Shown: positions 50,133-62,890 of the stretch, piece after piece
Layout: every line of letters begins with the position of its first letter
Position numbering within the stretch: the first letter of the stretch is position 1
Assembly: GCA_023382935.1 (NCBI GenBank)
Contig: JAHDXL010000001.1
Location: forward strand, 152,792 to 216,791
Direction of reading: 5' to 3'
Origin: Phycisphaerales bacterium
Lineage (GTDB): Bacteria; Planctomycetota; Phycisphaerae; Phycisphaerales; UBA1924
Length of the DNA: 64,000 bases
Notes under the pieces: generated by a model
Seen by the model: the letters and a program-made list of their open reading frames with translations, nothing else
Told to the model about the DNA's origin: nothing
Database searches by the model: none
Program-made: the position numbers and the translations under genes

Positions 50133-50812
50133 CGCTGCATGTCCAGTTCGGCCAGATCGATCTCCAGACCCGACTTCTCGATGAGGTGGCACAGAGTCTG
50201 ATCGATCTTGGGCGGTGGGGGCGAGGCCCGGGGCGGCCTAGAGGGCGGTTCCGAGGCCGCGACCGGCGGCACCGGCAACGGCTCGGGTTGCCGGTCAAAG
50301 TCCGGCTCGCCGAGACCGAAGAGGCGCATCCAATGAGCCGTTTCACCCCTGCTCAAGGGGGTTCGTCTGGCGAATTCCGGGCGCCCGGGTGCACGGGGTG
50401 CAGACGCATCTGCTGCCAAGTCGCCCAGGAAAGCGGCGGATTCGACATACCGACCTCCCGATCGCCTGGCGGCCCGCTGGAGACGACGATCGGAACTGAC
50501 CAGAAGAAGGGATGCGGAGCCGCTGTGGTGAACGAGCAGGCGTTCGATGACGTCGTCGGCCTCCTCGCCGGGGCCTGAGAACACGATCCTGATGTCGTTG
50601 AGGCGCACCTGGGTGGCTTTTCCGGCTGCTCGGGCAGCCAATCGGGGGCGCAGGACGGCCGAAAGATGCCCGTCGCAGACCAGGACGGGCTGGCGAGCGG
50701 CATAGCGACTCATGCGAACGAGATCCACGAGTTGAACGAGATCGGGGGCGGCCAGGTGGGTGGGCAGGACGCCTTGGACATTGAGCACGTTGTAGGCGTC
50801 GATGATGACCAT
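50078..50812 (-). CDS. NYN-domain ribonuclease, YacP-like
   Basis: 244 residues. PIN-like NYN fold at the N-terminus: VIIDAYNVLNVQG (about 2-14, first acidic residue), PVLVCDGHLSAVLRP, VFSGPGEEADDVIERLL (acidic pair about 82-86) and LLVSSDRRLQRAARRSGG. This layout is that of YacP/Rae1-like nucleases, which cleave RNA, in some cases on the ribosome. After about residue 140 the protein has a Pro/Arg-rich linker and a short conserved C-terminal segment (EIDLAELDMQRWV). It overlaps the downstream lipoprotein gene by 55 bases. Divergent from rpsU. Confidence 0.85.
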   Translation of the reverse strand: MVIIDAYNVLNVQGVLPTHLAAPDLVQLVDLVRMSRYAARQPVLVCDGHLSAVLRPRLAARAAGKATQVRLNDIRIVFSGPGEEADDVIERLLVHHSGSASLLLVSSDRRLQRAARRSGGRYVESAAFLGDLAADASAPRAPGRPEFARRTPLSRGETAHWMRLFGLGEPDFDRQPEPLPVPPVAASEPPSRPPRASPPPPKIDQTLCHLIEKSGLEIDLAELDMQRWVQGVEPFRPWSEELSS

Positions 50813-50836
50813 GGGCGAGAAGAGGCCTGGGAAGGG

Positions 50837-50867
50837 TTGATCGGAGGCGTCGTGAAACCTTTACTAT
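50837..50867 (+). promoter_or_regulatory. Possible promoter of rpsU
   Basis: TTGATC (50837-50842) and TACTAT (50862-50867) are 19 bases apart, a long spacer. The AT-rich TTTACTAT box is the only such box in the region, and it lies about 75 bases before the rpsU start. Confidence 0.35.
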
Positions 50868-50942
50868 GGACCCCCCACATCCGATTGGAGAGGCGGGTGT
50901 GTCGTGGACGAAAGAAGGCGACCCTGGCGAGGAAAGGACCGT

Positions 50943-51134
50943 ATGGCGATTCGGATCAAAGCCCGCGGCGGCGAGAGCGTCGAGCAGATGATGCGTCGAT
51001 TCAAGAAACTCTGCGAGAAGGAAGGGCTGACCAAGGACATCAAGCGCAAGGAGTTCTACGAGAAGCCCTCCGAGCGCCGTCGCCGTGCCGCCCGCAAGTC
51101 GGTCAACCGTCGTGCGCGGGGTGACTTCCTCTGA
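50943..51134 (+). CDS. rpsU: 30S ribosomal protein S21
   Basis: 63 residues, the usual length for this small subunit protein. Recognised by SVEQMMRRFKKLCEKEGLTKDIKRKEFYEKPSERRRRA (about 13-50), which matches S21 with its arginine/lysine-rich C-terminal tail. ATG 50943 is used because an AAAGGACC ribosome-binding site precedes it; the ATG in the longer frame would add a basic leader. S21 helps the 30S subunit bind initiator regions. A stable hairpin lies 41 bases after the stop. Confidence 0.96.
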   Translation: MAIRIKARGGESVEQMMRRFKKLCEKEGLTKDIKRKEFYEKPSERRRRAARKSVNRRARGDFL

Positions 51135-51174
51135 GATTCTGACCCTCGGCGAGAGCGCCCGCCGCAGAGGGGCG

Positions 51175-51198
51175 TGCCCCGGACTTCGGGTCCGGGCA
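51175..51198 (+). terminator. Terminator-like hairpin after rpsU
   Basis: TGCCCCGGAC (51175-51184) pairs with GTCCGGGCA (51190-51198) with one bulged C and a TTCGG loop, a stable GC-rich hairpin. There is no T run, so termination is not certain. Confidence 0.4.
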
Positions 51199-51254
51199 GC
51201 GGTTGATGGCTTTCGCCGGTCCTGCTGAGCGAAATCACACGACAACGCCGATGA

Positions 51255-51268
51255 AGTGAGCGTTCACT
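51255..51268. promoter_or_regulatory. Short dyad upstream of hppA
   Basis: AGTGA-GCGT-TCACT is a perfect inverted repeat of five-base arms, about 120 bases before the hppA start and 12 bases before a TATTGT that might be a -10 element. Its meaning is not known; it may be an operator. Confidence 0.3.
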
Positions 51269-51385
51269 CACCGGGCGTGCTATTGTTTCCATCCACCCGC
51301 AGCGCGCGTTCTGAAGCGGCCGGAGAGGGGTGCGGCAGAGTCTCGCAGGCGCGCCACAAGCACATCTCAATCAAGGAAAGTGTTC

Positions 51386-54151
<2,766 letters not shown>

Positions 54152-54177
54152 TCGGCCGATCGTCCCGTCTGACAAAA

Positions 54178-54217
54178 AGAGCGTCCATCCTGCGAAGGGC
54201 GGACGCTCTCTGCTTTT
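54178..54217. terminator. Bidirectional intrinsic terminator between hppA and the PEP-CTERM gene
   Basis: AGAGCGTCC (54178-54186) pairs perfectly with GGACGCTCT (54201-54209), nine pairs around a 14-base loop. Plus-strand side: CTGCTTTTC follows. Minus-strand side: TTTTTGTC (complement of about 54171-54178) follows. It can end both the hppA transcript and the convergent gene. Confidence 0.85.
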
Positions 54218-54248
54218 CTGCCTGTGATGCAGAGTCAACCCGGCGGAT

Positions 54249-54974
54249 TCACGCGCGGCGGCGGCGCAGGGGCAGCATGCCGAGCGCGCCAACCATCAGC
54301 ACGCCCGGAGCCGGCACGAGTGCCATGGCCGAGAAACCAAACTGCGTGCCAAGGGCCGCGTCTTCCACGCTGGTCAGCAGGATCCAGATGCCGGGAGACA
54401 TGCCAGATGTGTCGAACACGGTCAGGCCGGAGAAGTCGCCGGAATAGAGCACCATCGCCGACGCCCAGGCCGGGTGATTGGCTGCGTCAAACGGATCATC
54501 AGGCAGACTGGCATCGGCAAGGCGCATGGCCCGAACCGAGCCGCCCACGATCTGAGCAGGACCGTTGTAGAGCGCGCCCGATCGGAACGCCAGGTACGAG
54601 GCTTGGTCGTTGACGCCGATTGAGCCGCCGAAAGCGTAGTGATCTTCGACCCTGACCAGTTGCAGATTGAATGGAATGAAATCGCCGGGCAGATAGCGGT
54701 TGCCGGGCAGTGTTCCGTTTCCCACGATCCGGTTGAGACACTCAGGGTCTGGGTTGGGCGAATACGACAGCGTGTGCCCCAGCGTGACGATGCAGCCGGC
54801 CAACTCAAGTTCACAGTCGAGAATACAGGCAACCTCGTTCCAGTATCCCCTCGGAGGAACCACACACCCCCGCACGCAGGCCTTGAACCGCACGAAACTG
54901 GCGGAAGCAGTGGACCCGACGCAACAGATCAGCAGGGTTGCTCCAACGATGCGCGCATTGATCACACCTGACAT
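54249..54974 (-). CDS. Secreted protein with PEP-CTERM-type sorting signal
   Basis: 241 residues. N-terminal signal VINARIVGATLLICCVGSTASA, mature part rich in cysteine near the start (FKACVRGCVVPPRG, ILDCELELAGCIV, likely disulfides), then beta-rich text with YLPGDFIPFNLQLVRVEDHYAFGGS, GALYNGPAQIVGGSVRAMRL. The C-terminus VPAPGVLMVGALGMLPLRRRRA is a PEP-CTERM variant (V-P-A-P-G, hydrophobic helix, arginines). It would be anchored or released by an exosortase/archaeosortase-like system, which is not in the window. AAGGAGG precedes ATG 54974. It ends near the shared terminator. Confidence 0.83.
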   Translation of the reverse strand: MSGVINARIVGATLLICCVGSTASASFVRFKACVRGCVVPPRGYWNEVACILDCELELAGCIVTLGHTLSYSPNPDPECLNRIVGNGTLPGNRYLPGDFIPFNLQLVRVEDHYAFGGSIGVNDQASYLAFRSGALYNGPAQIVGGSVRAMRLADASLPDDPFDAANHPAWASAMVLYSGDFSGLTVFDTSGMSPGIWILLTSVEDAALGTQFGFSAMALVPAPGVLMVGALGMLPLRRRRA

Positions 54975-55308
54975 GACGTCCTCCTTCCACGCAGACATGA
55001 CTGCCACCCGCGGGCGTCGCGATGGTCCTCGTGATGCACTGATCGAGATGTGGGCCTTCCGGATCAATGGATTGGGTCGTTCAATGTCCCGGAACGGCCC
55101 GCGTTGTGATCCAGACCCTCAGCAGGGGCTGCCGCAATCAGAGACAGTGTGGGGTATTCACCGGAAAACGCAAACGCTGTGCACAGAAATTGTGACCTGC
55201 GACCACCACATCATGGGGTCTTTTTACCCCGCTCCATGCTTGCCCGAAACCGACAGGCAGGGCAACGGCGGCCGATGCCGAACCGGGCACAGTGCGCCGC
55301 ATGCGGCC
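54975..55308. other. Intergenic stretch between the PEP-CTERM and GNAT genes
   Basis: 334 bases on the upstream side of the PEP-CTERM gene. No gene is evident. A hairpin GGGGT-CTTTTT-ACCCC (55215-55230) with T-rich loop stands out. Presumably it contains the promoter of the PEP-CTERM gene, but I cannot place it. Confidence 0.55.
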
Positions 55309-55782
55309 TCATGGTGCGCTCAATCGCTTGCGAAAACAGCGCACGTCGGCGACGGGCTCGAAGCCCAGCGACTCGTGCGCTCGGATGCTCGCGTGGTTGT
55401 CCACGTCGGCGTCAGACGCGAACTCGGTGCAGCCCTGCCGGCGTGCCCAGTCTTCCCCGGCGCGCACGAGAGCGCTGCCAACGCCGCGGCCACGGGCTTC
55501 GGGCTCGACATACCAGCCCTCGAGGTAGCCGACTGGCGTGGTCAGGCAGCCCTCGGCAAACTCGCGCAGAGAGATTTCAGCGAAGCCGAGCGGCTCGGAG
55601 GTGATCGGATGGCGAGCGATGAAGACGCAGTGCGGGAGCGCGTGGATCGTGCCGTGCTCGATATATTCGCGCCACATCGCCGGCAGGTCGCCCACCAGCC
55701 AGTCGGGCCCGAGTTTGCGCCGCATGCTGATCCACGCATCGGCGTCGGCGGCGGTGATGGGACGAACGGCACAGACCCTCAT
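55309..55782 (-). CDS. GNAT-family N-acetyltransferase (AAC(6')-like)
   Basis: 157 residues. Single GNAT domain: RPITAADADAWISMRRKLGPDWL (about 8-30), GFAEISLREFAEGCLTTPVGYLEGWYVEPEARGRGVGSALVRAGEDWARRQGC (about 74-125; acetyl-CoA binding R-G-x-G-(V/I)-G) and AHESLGFEPVADVRCFRKRL. The W-x-x-(M/L)-R-x-x-L-(W/G)-P opening is like aminoglycoside 6'-N-acetyltransferases, but substrate specificity should not be claimed. ATG 55782 starts at the family boundary. It is divergent from the Dps gene with a 119-base gap. Confidence 0.85.
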   Translation of the reverse strand: MRVCAVRPITAADADAWISMRRKLGPDWLVGDLPAMWREYIEHGTIHALPHCVFIARHPITSEPLGFAEISLREFAEGCLTTPVGYLEGWYVEPEARGRGVGSALVRAGEDWARRQGCTEFASDADVDNHASIRAHESLGFEPVADVRCFRKRLSAP

Positions 55783-55901
55783 GGAGAATGTTCCGCCATT
55801 CGTCCGCGCGAGTCGAGGCAGGACCGGAAAACCGCCGGCTCGGTCGGCAGATGCCCTGTCGCCGCATAGCATTGGTTTGGCCCCCAGCGAAAGGACACAA
55901 C

Positions 55902-56348
55902 ATGGCAAGCGACGTCATCAAGGGACTCAACGACCTGCTGGCCGACGCGATGGTGTTCCGCTTCAAGGCCCAGCAGCGGCACTGGAACATCAAGGGGCGG
56001 CATTTCTTTGAATTGCACGCGAAGTTCGAGGAGCAGTACAACCGGTGGAGCGAACTCATCGACGAACTGGCCGAGCGCGTGCTCTCGCTCGGCGGCACGC
56101 CCCTGCAGACGTTCAAGGACGTGATGACCCACGCGGCCATCTCGGAAGCGCCGGGCGAGGCGGACGAGAAGTCGATGGTCAAAGGCACCCTCGATGACTT
56201 CGAGACCATGCGCAAGCGGCTGGCGCAGGTCAGCCGCGCCGCGGCCGAAGTCGGAGACAGAACCACGGAAAACCTGCTTGACCCACACATTGACTTCATC
56301 GCCAAGGCCCGGTGGATGTTCGCGGCCTTTCTTGGCGAGTCGGTGTAG
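55902..56348 (+). CDS. Dps-family ferritin-like DNA-protection protein
   Basis: 148 residues, four-helix ferritin-like fold. The di-iron site residues are in FKAQQRHWNIKGRHFFELHAKFEEQYNRWSELIDELAERVLSLGG (about 20-64; His, Asp/Glu). Usual length is 150-190. It lacks a long basic N-terminal tail, so DNA binding may be weak; iron storage and peroxide detoxification are the expected roles. ATG 55902 follows AAAGGA. The gene converges on the UXS gene, 154 bases away. Confidence 0.9.
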   Translation: MASDVIKGLNDLLADAMVFRFKAQQRHWNIKGRHFFELHAKFEEQYNRWSELIDELAERVLSLGGTPLQTFKDVMTHAAISEAPGEADEKSMVKGTLDDFETMRKRLAQVSRAAAEVGDRTTENLLDPHIDFIAKARWMFAAFLGESV

Positions 56349-56502
56349 GCAAGCGCCGTGCACGACGAACGGTCGAGAGCACGAGAGTGCGGACGCAGGT
56401 GCTGCCGGGCCGCAGACTTTCGCCAGGTTCAGGCCGGTCGGTGTCTGATCTTGCGTCGTCTGACTTCCGCTGCGCTGGCTGTGTCCGTTGTGGTGCCGGA
56501 AC

Positions 56503-57473
<971 letters not shown>

Positions 57474-57477
<4 letters not shown>

Positions 57478-58514
57478 GCGCCCGCTCCCTGCTTCCAGAT
57501 GCGAGGCCTCTCGGCCAGGTCGGCCACGTAGGCCCGCATCGCCTCCTTCGGCTCATGCCGCGGCGACCAGCCCAGCCCGGTCCTCGTGCGGCTCATGTCG
57601 GCACAGGTGAAGTCCTGGTAGAACGCGCGGATGGACTCGGGCATGTCGAACAACTCGACCTCGACGCTGATGCTCAGCGCCCCTCCGATCGCGCCGGCAA
57701 TCTCGAGAAAACTGGTCGTCACGCCCGAGCCGAGGTTGTAGACGCCCGGCTCCGGCCTGGCCTTCTCGCCCATGCCCGCGCCGGCGAGCGTGCAGTCCAC
57801 CACGTCATCGACGTACACCTGGTCGCGTGCCTGCGTGCCGTCGCGGAACAACCTCGCCTTCTGCCCGTTGAGCACCTGCCTCGCCAGTTGGAAGACCATC
57901 GAAGCCATCCTGCCCTTCCGCGCCTCGCATGGGCCGAACACGTTGAAGTAGCGCAGACCGACGATCCACGGCGTCTTGCCGCTCTCCCGCGCATTTGTCT
58001 GGGCGAGGCGCCGGTGCTCGACTTCCATCAACCACTTGCTGAAGCCGTAGACGTTGTCCGGGGCTCCGGCGGCCTCGAGCGGGAACGGCTGTCGCCTCGC
58101 GGCCTGCGGCGGCGTGCCATACGTCGCCGCAGACGAGGCATACACCAACGGCACGTCCGACTCGATGCACGCACCGGCGATGTCGGCAAAACTCTCGGCG
58201 TTGTCACGAATCATCTTCTGCTGGTCGTGCACAGTCGTGTCGGTGATCGCGGCCAGGTGAAAGACCGCGCGCGGCTCAAGCCCGGCTACTGCGGGCTGCC
58301 AGTTCAGATCGGACACCGAATCGGGAATGATCTCCCCGCGGAACGGCCCGACGCCCTTGCGCTCGCAGGCCTCCACCAGGTTGGCAAACGAACCCGAGCG
58401 GAAGTCATCGACTACGACCACATGGCAGTCCGGCTGACGCCGGTACAGCTCAGCCACCAGATTCGAGCCGATGAAACCGGCCCCGCCCGTGACGATGAAG
58501 ACGTTGCCTGCCAT
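57474..58514 (-). CDS. NAD-dependent sugar epimerase, ADP-heptose 6-epimerase (HldD)-like
   Basis: 346 residues. Extended SDR with [31 protein letters not shown] (about 9-39), [22 protein letters not shown], the [14 protein letters not shown] YxxxK motif and [39 protein letters not shown]. It most resembles HldD/RfaD, which epimerises ADP-D-glycero-heptose for LPS core. TTG 58523 is an alternative start; ATG 58514 is used because [13 protein letters not shown] fits. It is coupled to UXS through GTGA; the LysM gene ends 11 bases upstream. Confidence 0.87.
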
Positions 58515-58525
58515 GCGTGCCAATG

Positions 58526-59215
58526 CTAGGGACGCCCATCCTCGTCCGACGGCTTCGGCGGAATCCGAAGCACTTGCCCAGGTTTCAGATCGTCCTTGCT
58601 GCGCAGGCGATCGCGGTTCGCCTGGTACACGAAGTCGATGTAGCGCACGCTCCCGTAGAACTCCTTGGCGATGCCCGACAGCGTATCGCCCGGCTTGACC
58701 GTGTATTCCATGACCTCCCCCTCAGGCCGGACCGGCTGTGGCGGCAAGGGGTCCGGACGCCCCTGCGGGTTGGCCGGATCGATCGGCACCTTCAACTTCT
58801 CGCCCACCCGCAGGCGCAGGGGATCCTTGAGCGGGTTCGCCCGCGCCACCGCGTCGGCCAGGTTTCTCGAACCCAACTCGCGCTCGGCAATTCGGGCGAA
58901 GGTGTCTCCGGGCTGCACCGTCACCCAGCGGAACGGCGCTTCGCCAAACGGCGTCTGCTCGCCCGGAGAACGAGTCTCCTGGCGAGGCGCGACTGCCTCC
59001 GGATTTTGAGGCAGAGGCTGCGGTCGAGGTTGCACTGGCGCCACCTCGGGCCCGGGCACGACCGACAGCGGCGGCTCCCACAGCGTTCCGCCATCCTGCG
59101 GCAGAATGACCACCGGTTCGCGCTGCGACCGAGGCTGCCACATCCAGTAGAGCACAATCCACAGGACCACCAGCCCCATCAGTCCGACCAGCGTTCGGCT
59201 CTGCCGGGGATCCAT
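58526..59215 (-). CDS. Membrane-anchored protein with two LysM domains
   Basis: 229 residues. A short cytoplasmic end, one helix (about 8-25, LVGLMGLVVLWIVLYWMW) and then a periplasmic proline-rich linker. Two LysM domains follow: TVQPGDTFARIAERELGSRNLADAVARANPLKDPLRLRVGEKLKVP (about 98-143) and TVKPGDTLSGIAKEFYGSVRYIDFVYQANRDRLRSKDDLKPGQVLRIP (about 172-219), which bind peptidoglycan. It may tie the envelope to the membrane or position a partner; no enzyme domain is present. It lies 13 bases after secDF. Confidence 0.88.
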   Translation of the reverse strand: MDPRQSRTLVGLMGLVVLWIVLYWMWQPRSQREPVVILPQDGGTLWEPPLSVVPGPEVAPVQPRPQPLPQNPEAVAPRQETRSPGEQTPFGEAPFRWVTVQPGDTFARIAERELGSRNLADAVARANPLKDPLRLRVGEKLKVPIDPANPQGRPDPLPPQPVRPEGEVMEYTVKPGDTLSGIAKEFYGSVRYIDFVYQANRDRLRSKDDLKPGQVLRIPPKPSDEDGRP

Positions 59216-59228
59216 CGCCCAAGCCCCC

Positions 59229-62200
59229 TCAAGTGGTCAATCGCTGCGTTGCGTCCGTCGCAGGCCCACCAACCTTTCTCGACCAGACGAAGGGCGCCGC
59301 TACAGCGATCGACGAGTAGGTGCCCACTCCCACGCCCACCACCAGCGCAAAACTGAAGGCCCGCACGCCTTCCCCGCCCCAGATGTACAGGATGAGCGCC
59401 GCCAGCAGCGTCGTGCCCGACGTGATGATGGTGCGGCTGATGGTCTGGTTCACCGCGTCGTTGATCACCTTGGCCGACGCATAGGGCAACTTTCCGCGGT
59501 TTTCGCGGATACGGTCCATGATGATGATCGTGTCGTTGAGCGAATATCCGATAATGGTCAGGATCGCCGCCACCAGGTTCAGGTCAATCTTGAACGGCAT
59601 GACGCCGATGGCCCGGGCCGCGCCCTGCCACGACTCGTGGTCATAAATGATCTCGCACAGCGCGATCAGTCCGATCACCGTCAGCACGTCGTGGAACAGA
59701 CACGCAATGGCCGCCCCGGAGTACCGCACCGATCCGAACCGCACCCAGATGTAGATCAGGATCAGCAGGAAACTCATCAGCACCGACACCACGGCCGTCT
59801 GCTTGAAGCGCTCCGCGATTGCCGGGCTGAACGTCTGCACGCTGGCCAGCGTGGTCACCTCGGTCAGCGCACTGCGCACCAGATCCCACTCCGGCTCGGC
59901 CAGCGCGTTGCGCCACACGTCGGGGTTGTCGAAGAAACTGAGCCCCGGATCGGAAACCAGCACCACGGCCGTCTTGACCGCATCCTCGGTTCCGTTCAGC
60001 ACGCGGATTTCCATGCGGTGGCGCATCGTCTCGGCGAAGTCGGGCTTGGACCGCATGGTGCTGATCCGGTCATGCAGTCCGTCAAGCGTCGGCAACTGCT
60101 CGACTGCCGTCTCATCCACGTCGATGACGATGGCCGCTCCACCGATGAAAGCCGCCACGTTCTCGCGGTATTCCGGGCGCCGGATCGCCTCGCCCAGGCG
60201 CGGCGTCAGGATTTCGTACACCGGCGCCCCGTCGACCGACTCATGCTGGCTGCCGGCAAACTCCACCGGCGACTTGGTCTCGATCTCGCCCTCGAACGCG
60301 GTCACGATGGCCTTGACGATGCGATCCGTCGGGCTGTCATCGATCCGGTCGGCCGCGGCGCCAAGGCTGGTCGTCGTGCCCGCCTGCTCTTCGAGCAGGA
60401 AGCACTTGATGTTGAAGACATTGGAGCGGATGCCGTCGATGGGATTGACCGGCACCACTTCGGCAAACGTCAGGGCCCGCAGCGCGTCGGTCTCGGGGCG
60501 CCCCGCGCCAATCTTGCGAACCTGCTCGAGCACTTCGGCTCGCGACTTGATGATCGGCTGACCGGCCTGGTCGTTGCCGAACCGCATCGTCACCTGCACG
60601 CCGCCGCGGAACTCCATGTCCAGCATTTTCTCGCCGCGGGTCGTCACCATGTACACCCCGATGCCGACGTACGCGATTGAGATGAACAGGAACACCCACC
60701 GCAGCGAAAGCCACTTGACGTTCGGATGCAGCGCCCGGCTCAGGGCCGGAATGGCCATCGGCAGCATCCCCATGCGCTTGATCTGCGCCACGTCGGTAAT
60801 AAGCGCCAGCATGATGCGGCTGACGAACAGCGCCGAGAACAACGTGGTGCACACGCCGATGCCCAGCGTGATGGCAAAGCCTCGAATCTCGGCCGTTCCC
60901 AACTGCCCCAACACCACGCACACGATCAGGTTGGTCACGTTGCCGTCGACGATGCTCGACATGGCACGCTCGAAGCCCAGGCGCACCGCCGTCTTCAGGT
61001 CTGCCCCTCGCTCCAGTTCCTCGCGCATGCGCTCGTAGATCAGCACGTTGGCGTCCACCGCCATGCCGAAGGTCAGGATCACGCCCGCGATGCCCGGCAG
61101 GCTGAACGCCGCCTGGGCCAGCGACATCGCTCCCAGGATCAGCAGCGCGTTGACCAGCAGCGAAATGACCGCCACGATGCCCAGGCCGAAGTAGTAGAAG
61201 ACCATGAATCCGCCGACGACCGCCAGCGCGATCAGGCCTGCCACCAGCCCGGCCCGGAGATTGTCCAGCCCCAGTTCCGGCGCGATGGTGCTCTCGCTCA
61301 GCGGATCGGCCGAAAGTTTGGCCTGCAGCGAACCGGCATTGAGCACGCGGATGATGTACTCGCGCTCGGCCGTCGAGAAGTTGCCCGAGATGATGCCGTT
61401 CCGCGTGATGCGCGCCTGGATCACCGGGGCGGTGTACACCTCGTCGTCGAGCAGCACGGCCATCTTGTTACCGATGTTCCCGCCCGTCAGCGACCCGAAC
61501 AGGTTCGCCCCGCGCGTGTCCATCCGAAACCCGATCGCCGGACGCCCACTCTGGTCCATCGAGTTGAACGAACTGGCCACGGCCCAGTCCGAGTCGTCCT
61601 CCTGCGTCAGACGCTTGTCGGGCGTATCCCACGCCAGCACCCAGTAGTCCCCGTCGTATGCTTCGGCCACCAATCCGCGGCCGGCAAAGTATGTCTCGGG
61701 ACTGCGGTCGAGCATCTCCAATTCCTGGACTGACTCCAGCCAGGCCTCGATGCGGTTGATCTTCACCCAGCGCGCATCGCGGGCCCGCACGTTGCGCGGC
61801 CCCTTCTCGCGCAGTTCGGCGCGCAGACGCTGCTCTTCCGGATGCGTGTTGGGCGAACCCGTCCCCTGCGGATCAACCGTGATGCGGAAACTCAGCACGC
61901 CTGCCCCACGCAGCAGACGCACAAGGTCCGAAGGGTCGTCCAGTGACGTGCGGTTGGCCAGGTAGGTGTCATACGCGGCCAGAATCGCATCGATTTCCGC
62001 CTTCAATCGCCCGTCGTGCTGCTGACGGAACTTGTCCAGCGCCCGCTTGCGGCTGCTCTCCTGCGAAACATACTGCCCCGTCCGCTCGTCCTTGAGAATC
62101 AACTCGCGATCGGGCAGGGCGAGCACGCGACGAAACTCGTCGGCCGTCGGCATCGCCGCCAGGGCCGCGTCACGCGATCGCTCGTACTTCAACTCCGCGT

Positions 62201-62765
62201 CGGCGATGCGCTCCACCACCGCGTCGATGGCATCTTCGGGCGCGGCCGACTGCTCCAGCAGACGCAACTGCTCGCGCAGCGCCGACGCTGCATCCAGCCC
62301 GGCCGCCGCATTGTCCAGCAGAGTGCGAAGTTCACCCGTCGGGCCGGCCACCTCGGTCAACCGCGCCGATCGTTCGGCAGCCGGCAGACGCATGATGCGC
62401 TCGAAATCCCCGCGCGAAATCGAGTACCGGTCGAGGACGGCCAGTTTCTGCTCGAAGTCGGCCTTGAGCGCCTTCACCTTGTCGCTGGGCAGCGGCATCG
62501 TGATTTCGATGCGGTCCTGCCCCTGCGCAATCATGGTGATGTCGAAGATGCCCTGCGGGTCCACGCGGTCCTTCAAGACCTCGATCACCTTGTCGAGCAC
62601 CTCCCGGGGGTTCTCGCCCGGGTCGATGTCGACCGAGTACACCAGTGTGGTGCCGCCTCGCAGGTCCTTGCCCAGCCGCAACTTCTCGGACGGGGGCCAG
62701 ATGCTCAGACCGAAGAGCACGAGCACCGCGAGCAGAAAGATGGACTTGATCCGCAGGTTCTTCAT
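59229..62765 (-). CDS. secDF: Fused SecD-SecF protein-export membrane protein
   Basis: 1178 residues. One chain carries SecD (about 1-670) and SecF (about 680-1178). SecD: LGKDLRGGTTLVYSVD (31-46), the P1-type periplasmic domain with GFRMDTRGANLFGSLTGGNIG (412-433), TM block from about 503 with TFGMAVDANVLIYERMREEL (565-584; Asp571 in the proton-conducting motif). SecF: LRGGVQVTMRF-type start (718-728), then DTIIIMDRIRENRGKLPYA near the end. Between about 150 and 290 SecD has a long charged, helical insertion. It uses the proton-motive force to complete Sec export. ATG 62765 (MKNLRIKSIFLL) is at the family start. Confidence 0.95.
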   Translation of the reverse strand: MKNLRIKSIFLLAVLVLFGLSIWPPSEKLRLGKDLRGGTTLVYSVDIDPGENPREVLDKVIEVLKDRVDPQGIFDITMIAQGQDRIEITMPLPSDKVKALKADFEQKLAVLDRYSISRGDFERIMRLPAAERSARLTEVAGPTGELRTLLDNAAAGLDAASALREQLRLLEQSAAPEDAIDAVVERIADAELKYERSRDAALAAMPTADEFRRVLALPDRELILKDERTGQYVSQESSRKRALDKFRQQHDGRLKAEIDAILAAYDTYLANRTSLDDPSDLVRLLRGAGVLSFRITVDPQGTGSPNTHPEEQRLRAELREKGPRNVRARDARWVKINRIEAWLESVQELEMLDRSPETYFAGRGLVAEAYDGDYWVLAWDTPDKRLTQEDDSDWAVASSFNSMDQSGRPAIGFRMDTRGANLFGSLTGGNIGNKMAVLLDDEVYTAPVIQARITRNGIISGNFSTAEREYIIRVLNAGSLQAKLSADPLSESTIAPELGLDNLRAGLVAGLIALAVVGGFMVFYYFGLGIVAVISLLVNALLILGAMSLAQAAFSLPGIAGVILTFGMAVDANVLIYERMREELERGADLKTAVRLGFERAMSSIVDGNVTNLIVCVVLGQLGTAEIRGFAITLGIGVCTTLFSALFVSRIMLALITDVAQIKRMGMLPMAIPALSRALHPNVKWLSLRWVFLFISIAYVGIGVYMVTTRGEKMLDMEFRGGVQVTMRFGNDQAGQPIIKSRAEVLEQVRKIGAGRPETDALRALTFAEVVPVNPIDGIRSNVFNIKCFLLEEQAGTTTSLGAAADRIDDSPTDRIVKAIVTAFEGEIETKSPVEFAGSQHESVDGAPVYEILTPRLGEAIRRPEYRENVAAFIGGAAIVIDVDETAVEQLPTLDGLHDRISTMRSKPDFAETMRHRMEIRVLNGTEDAVKTAVVLVSDPGLSFFDNPDVWRNALAEPEWDLVRSALTEVTTLASVQTFSPAIAERFKQTAVVSVLMSFLLILIYIWVRFGSVRYSGAAIACLFHDVLTVIGLIALCEIIYDHESWQGAARAIGVMPFKIDLNLVAAILTIIGYSLNDTIIIMDRIRENRGKLPYASAKVINDAVNQTISRTIITSGTTLLAALILYIWGGEGVRAFSFALVVGVGVGTYSSIAVAAPFVWSRKVGGPATDATQRLTT

Positions 62766-62890
62766 GTCAACATTCCCGCCCGCAACCCGTGCGTGCAGAC
62801 CCACCGTGGCGCCACGCACCACGCCCCCCGCTCCGGTCGCCGGGAGTCAATCTTTGGCGCATCGTCCCGCCGAAGCGCGGGAGAACTCCA

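Noticed and set aside
55309-55782. Aminoglycoside-resistance gene
   Set aside because: The GNAT domain resembles AAC(6') enzymes at the start only; there is no mobile context and the substrate cannot be inferred, so only the family is reported.
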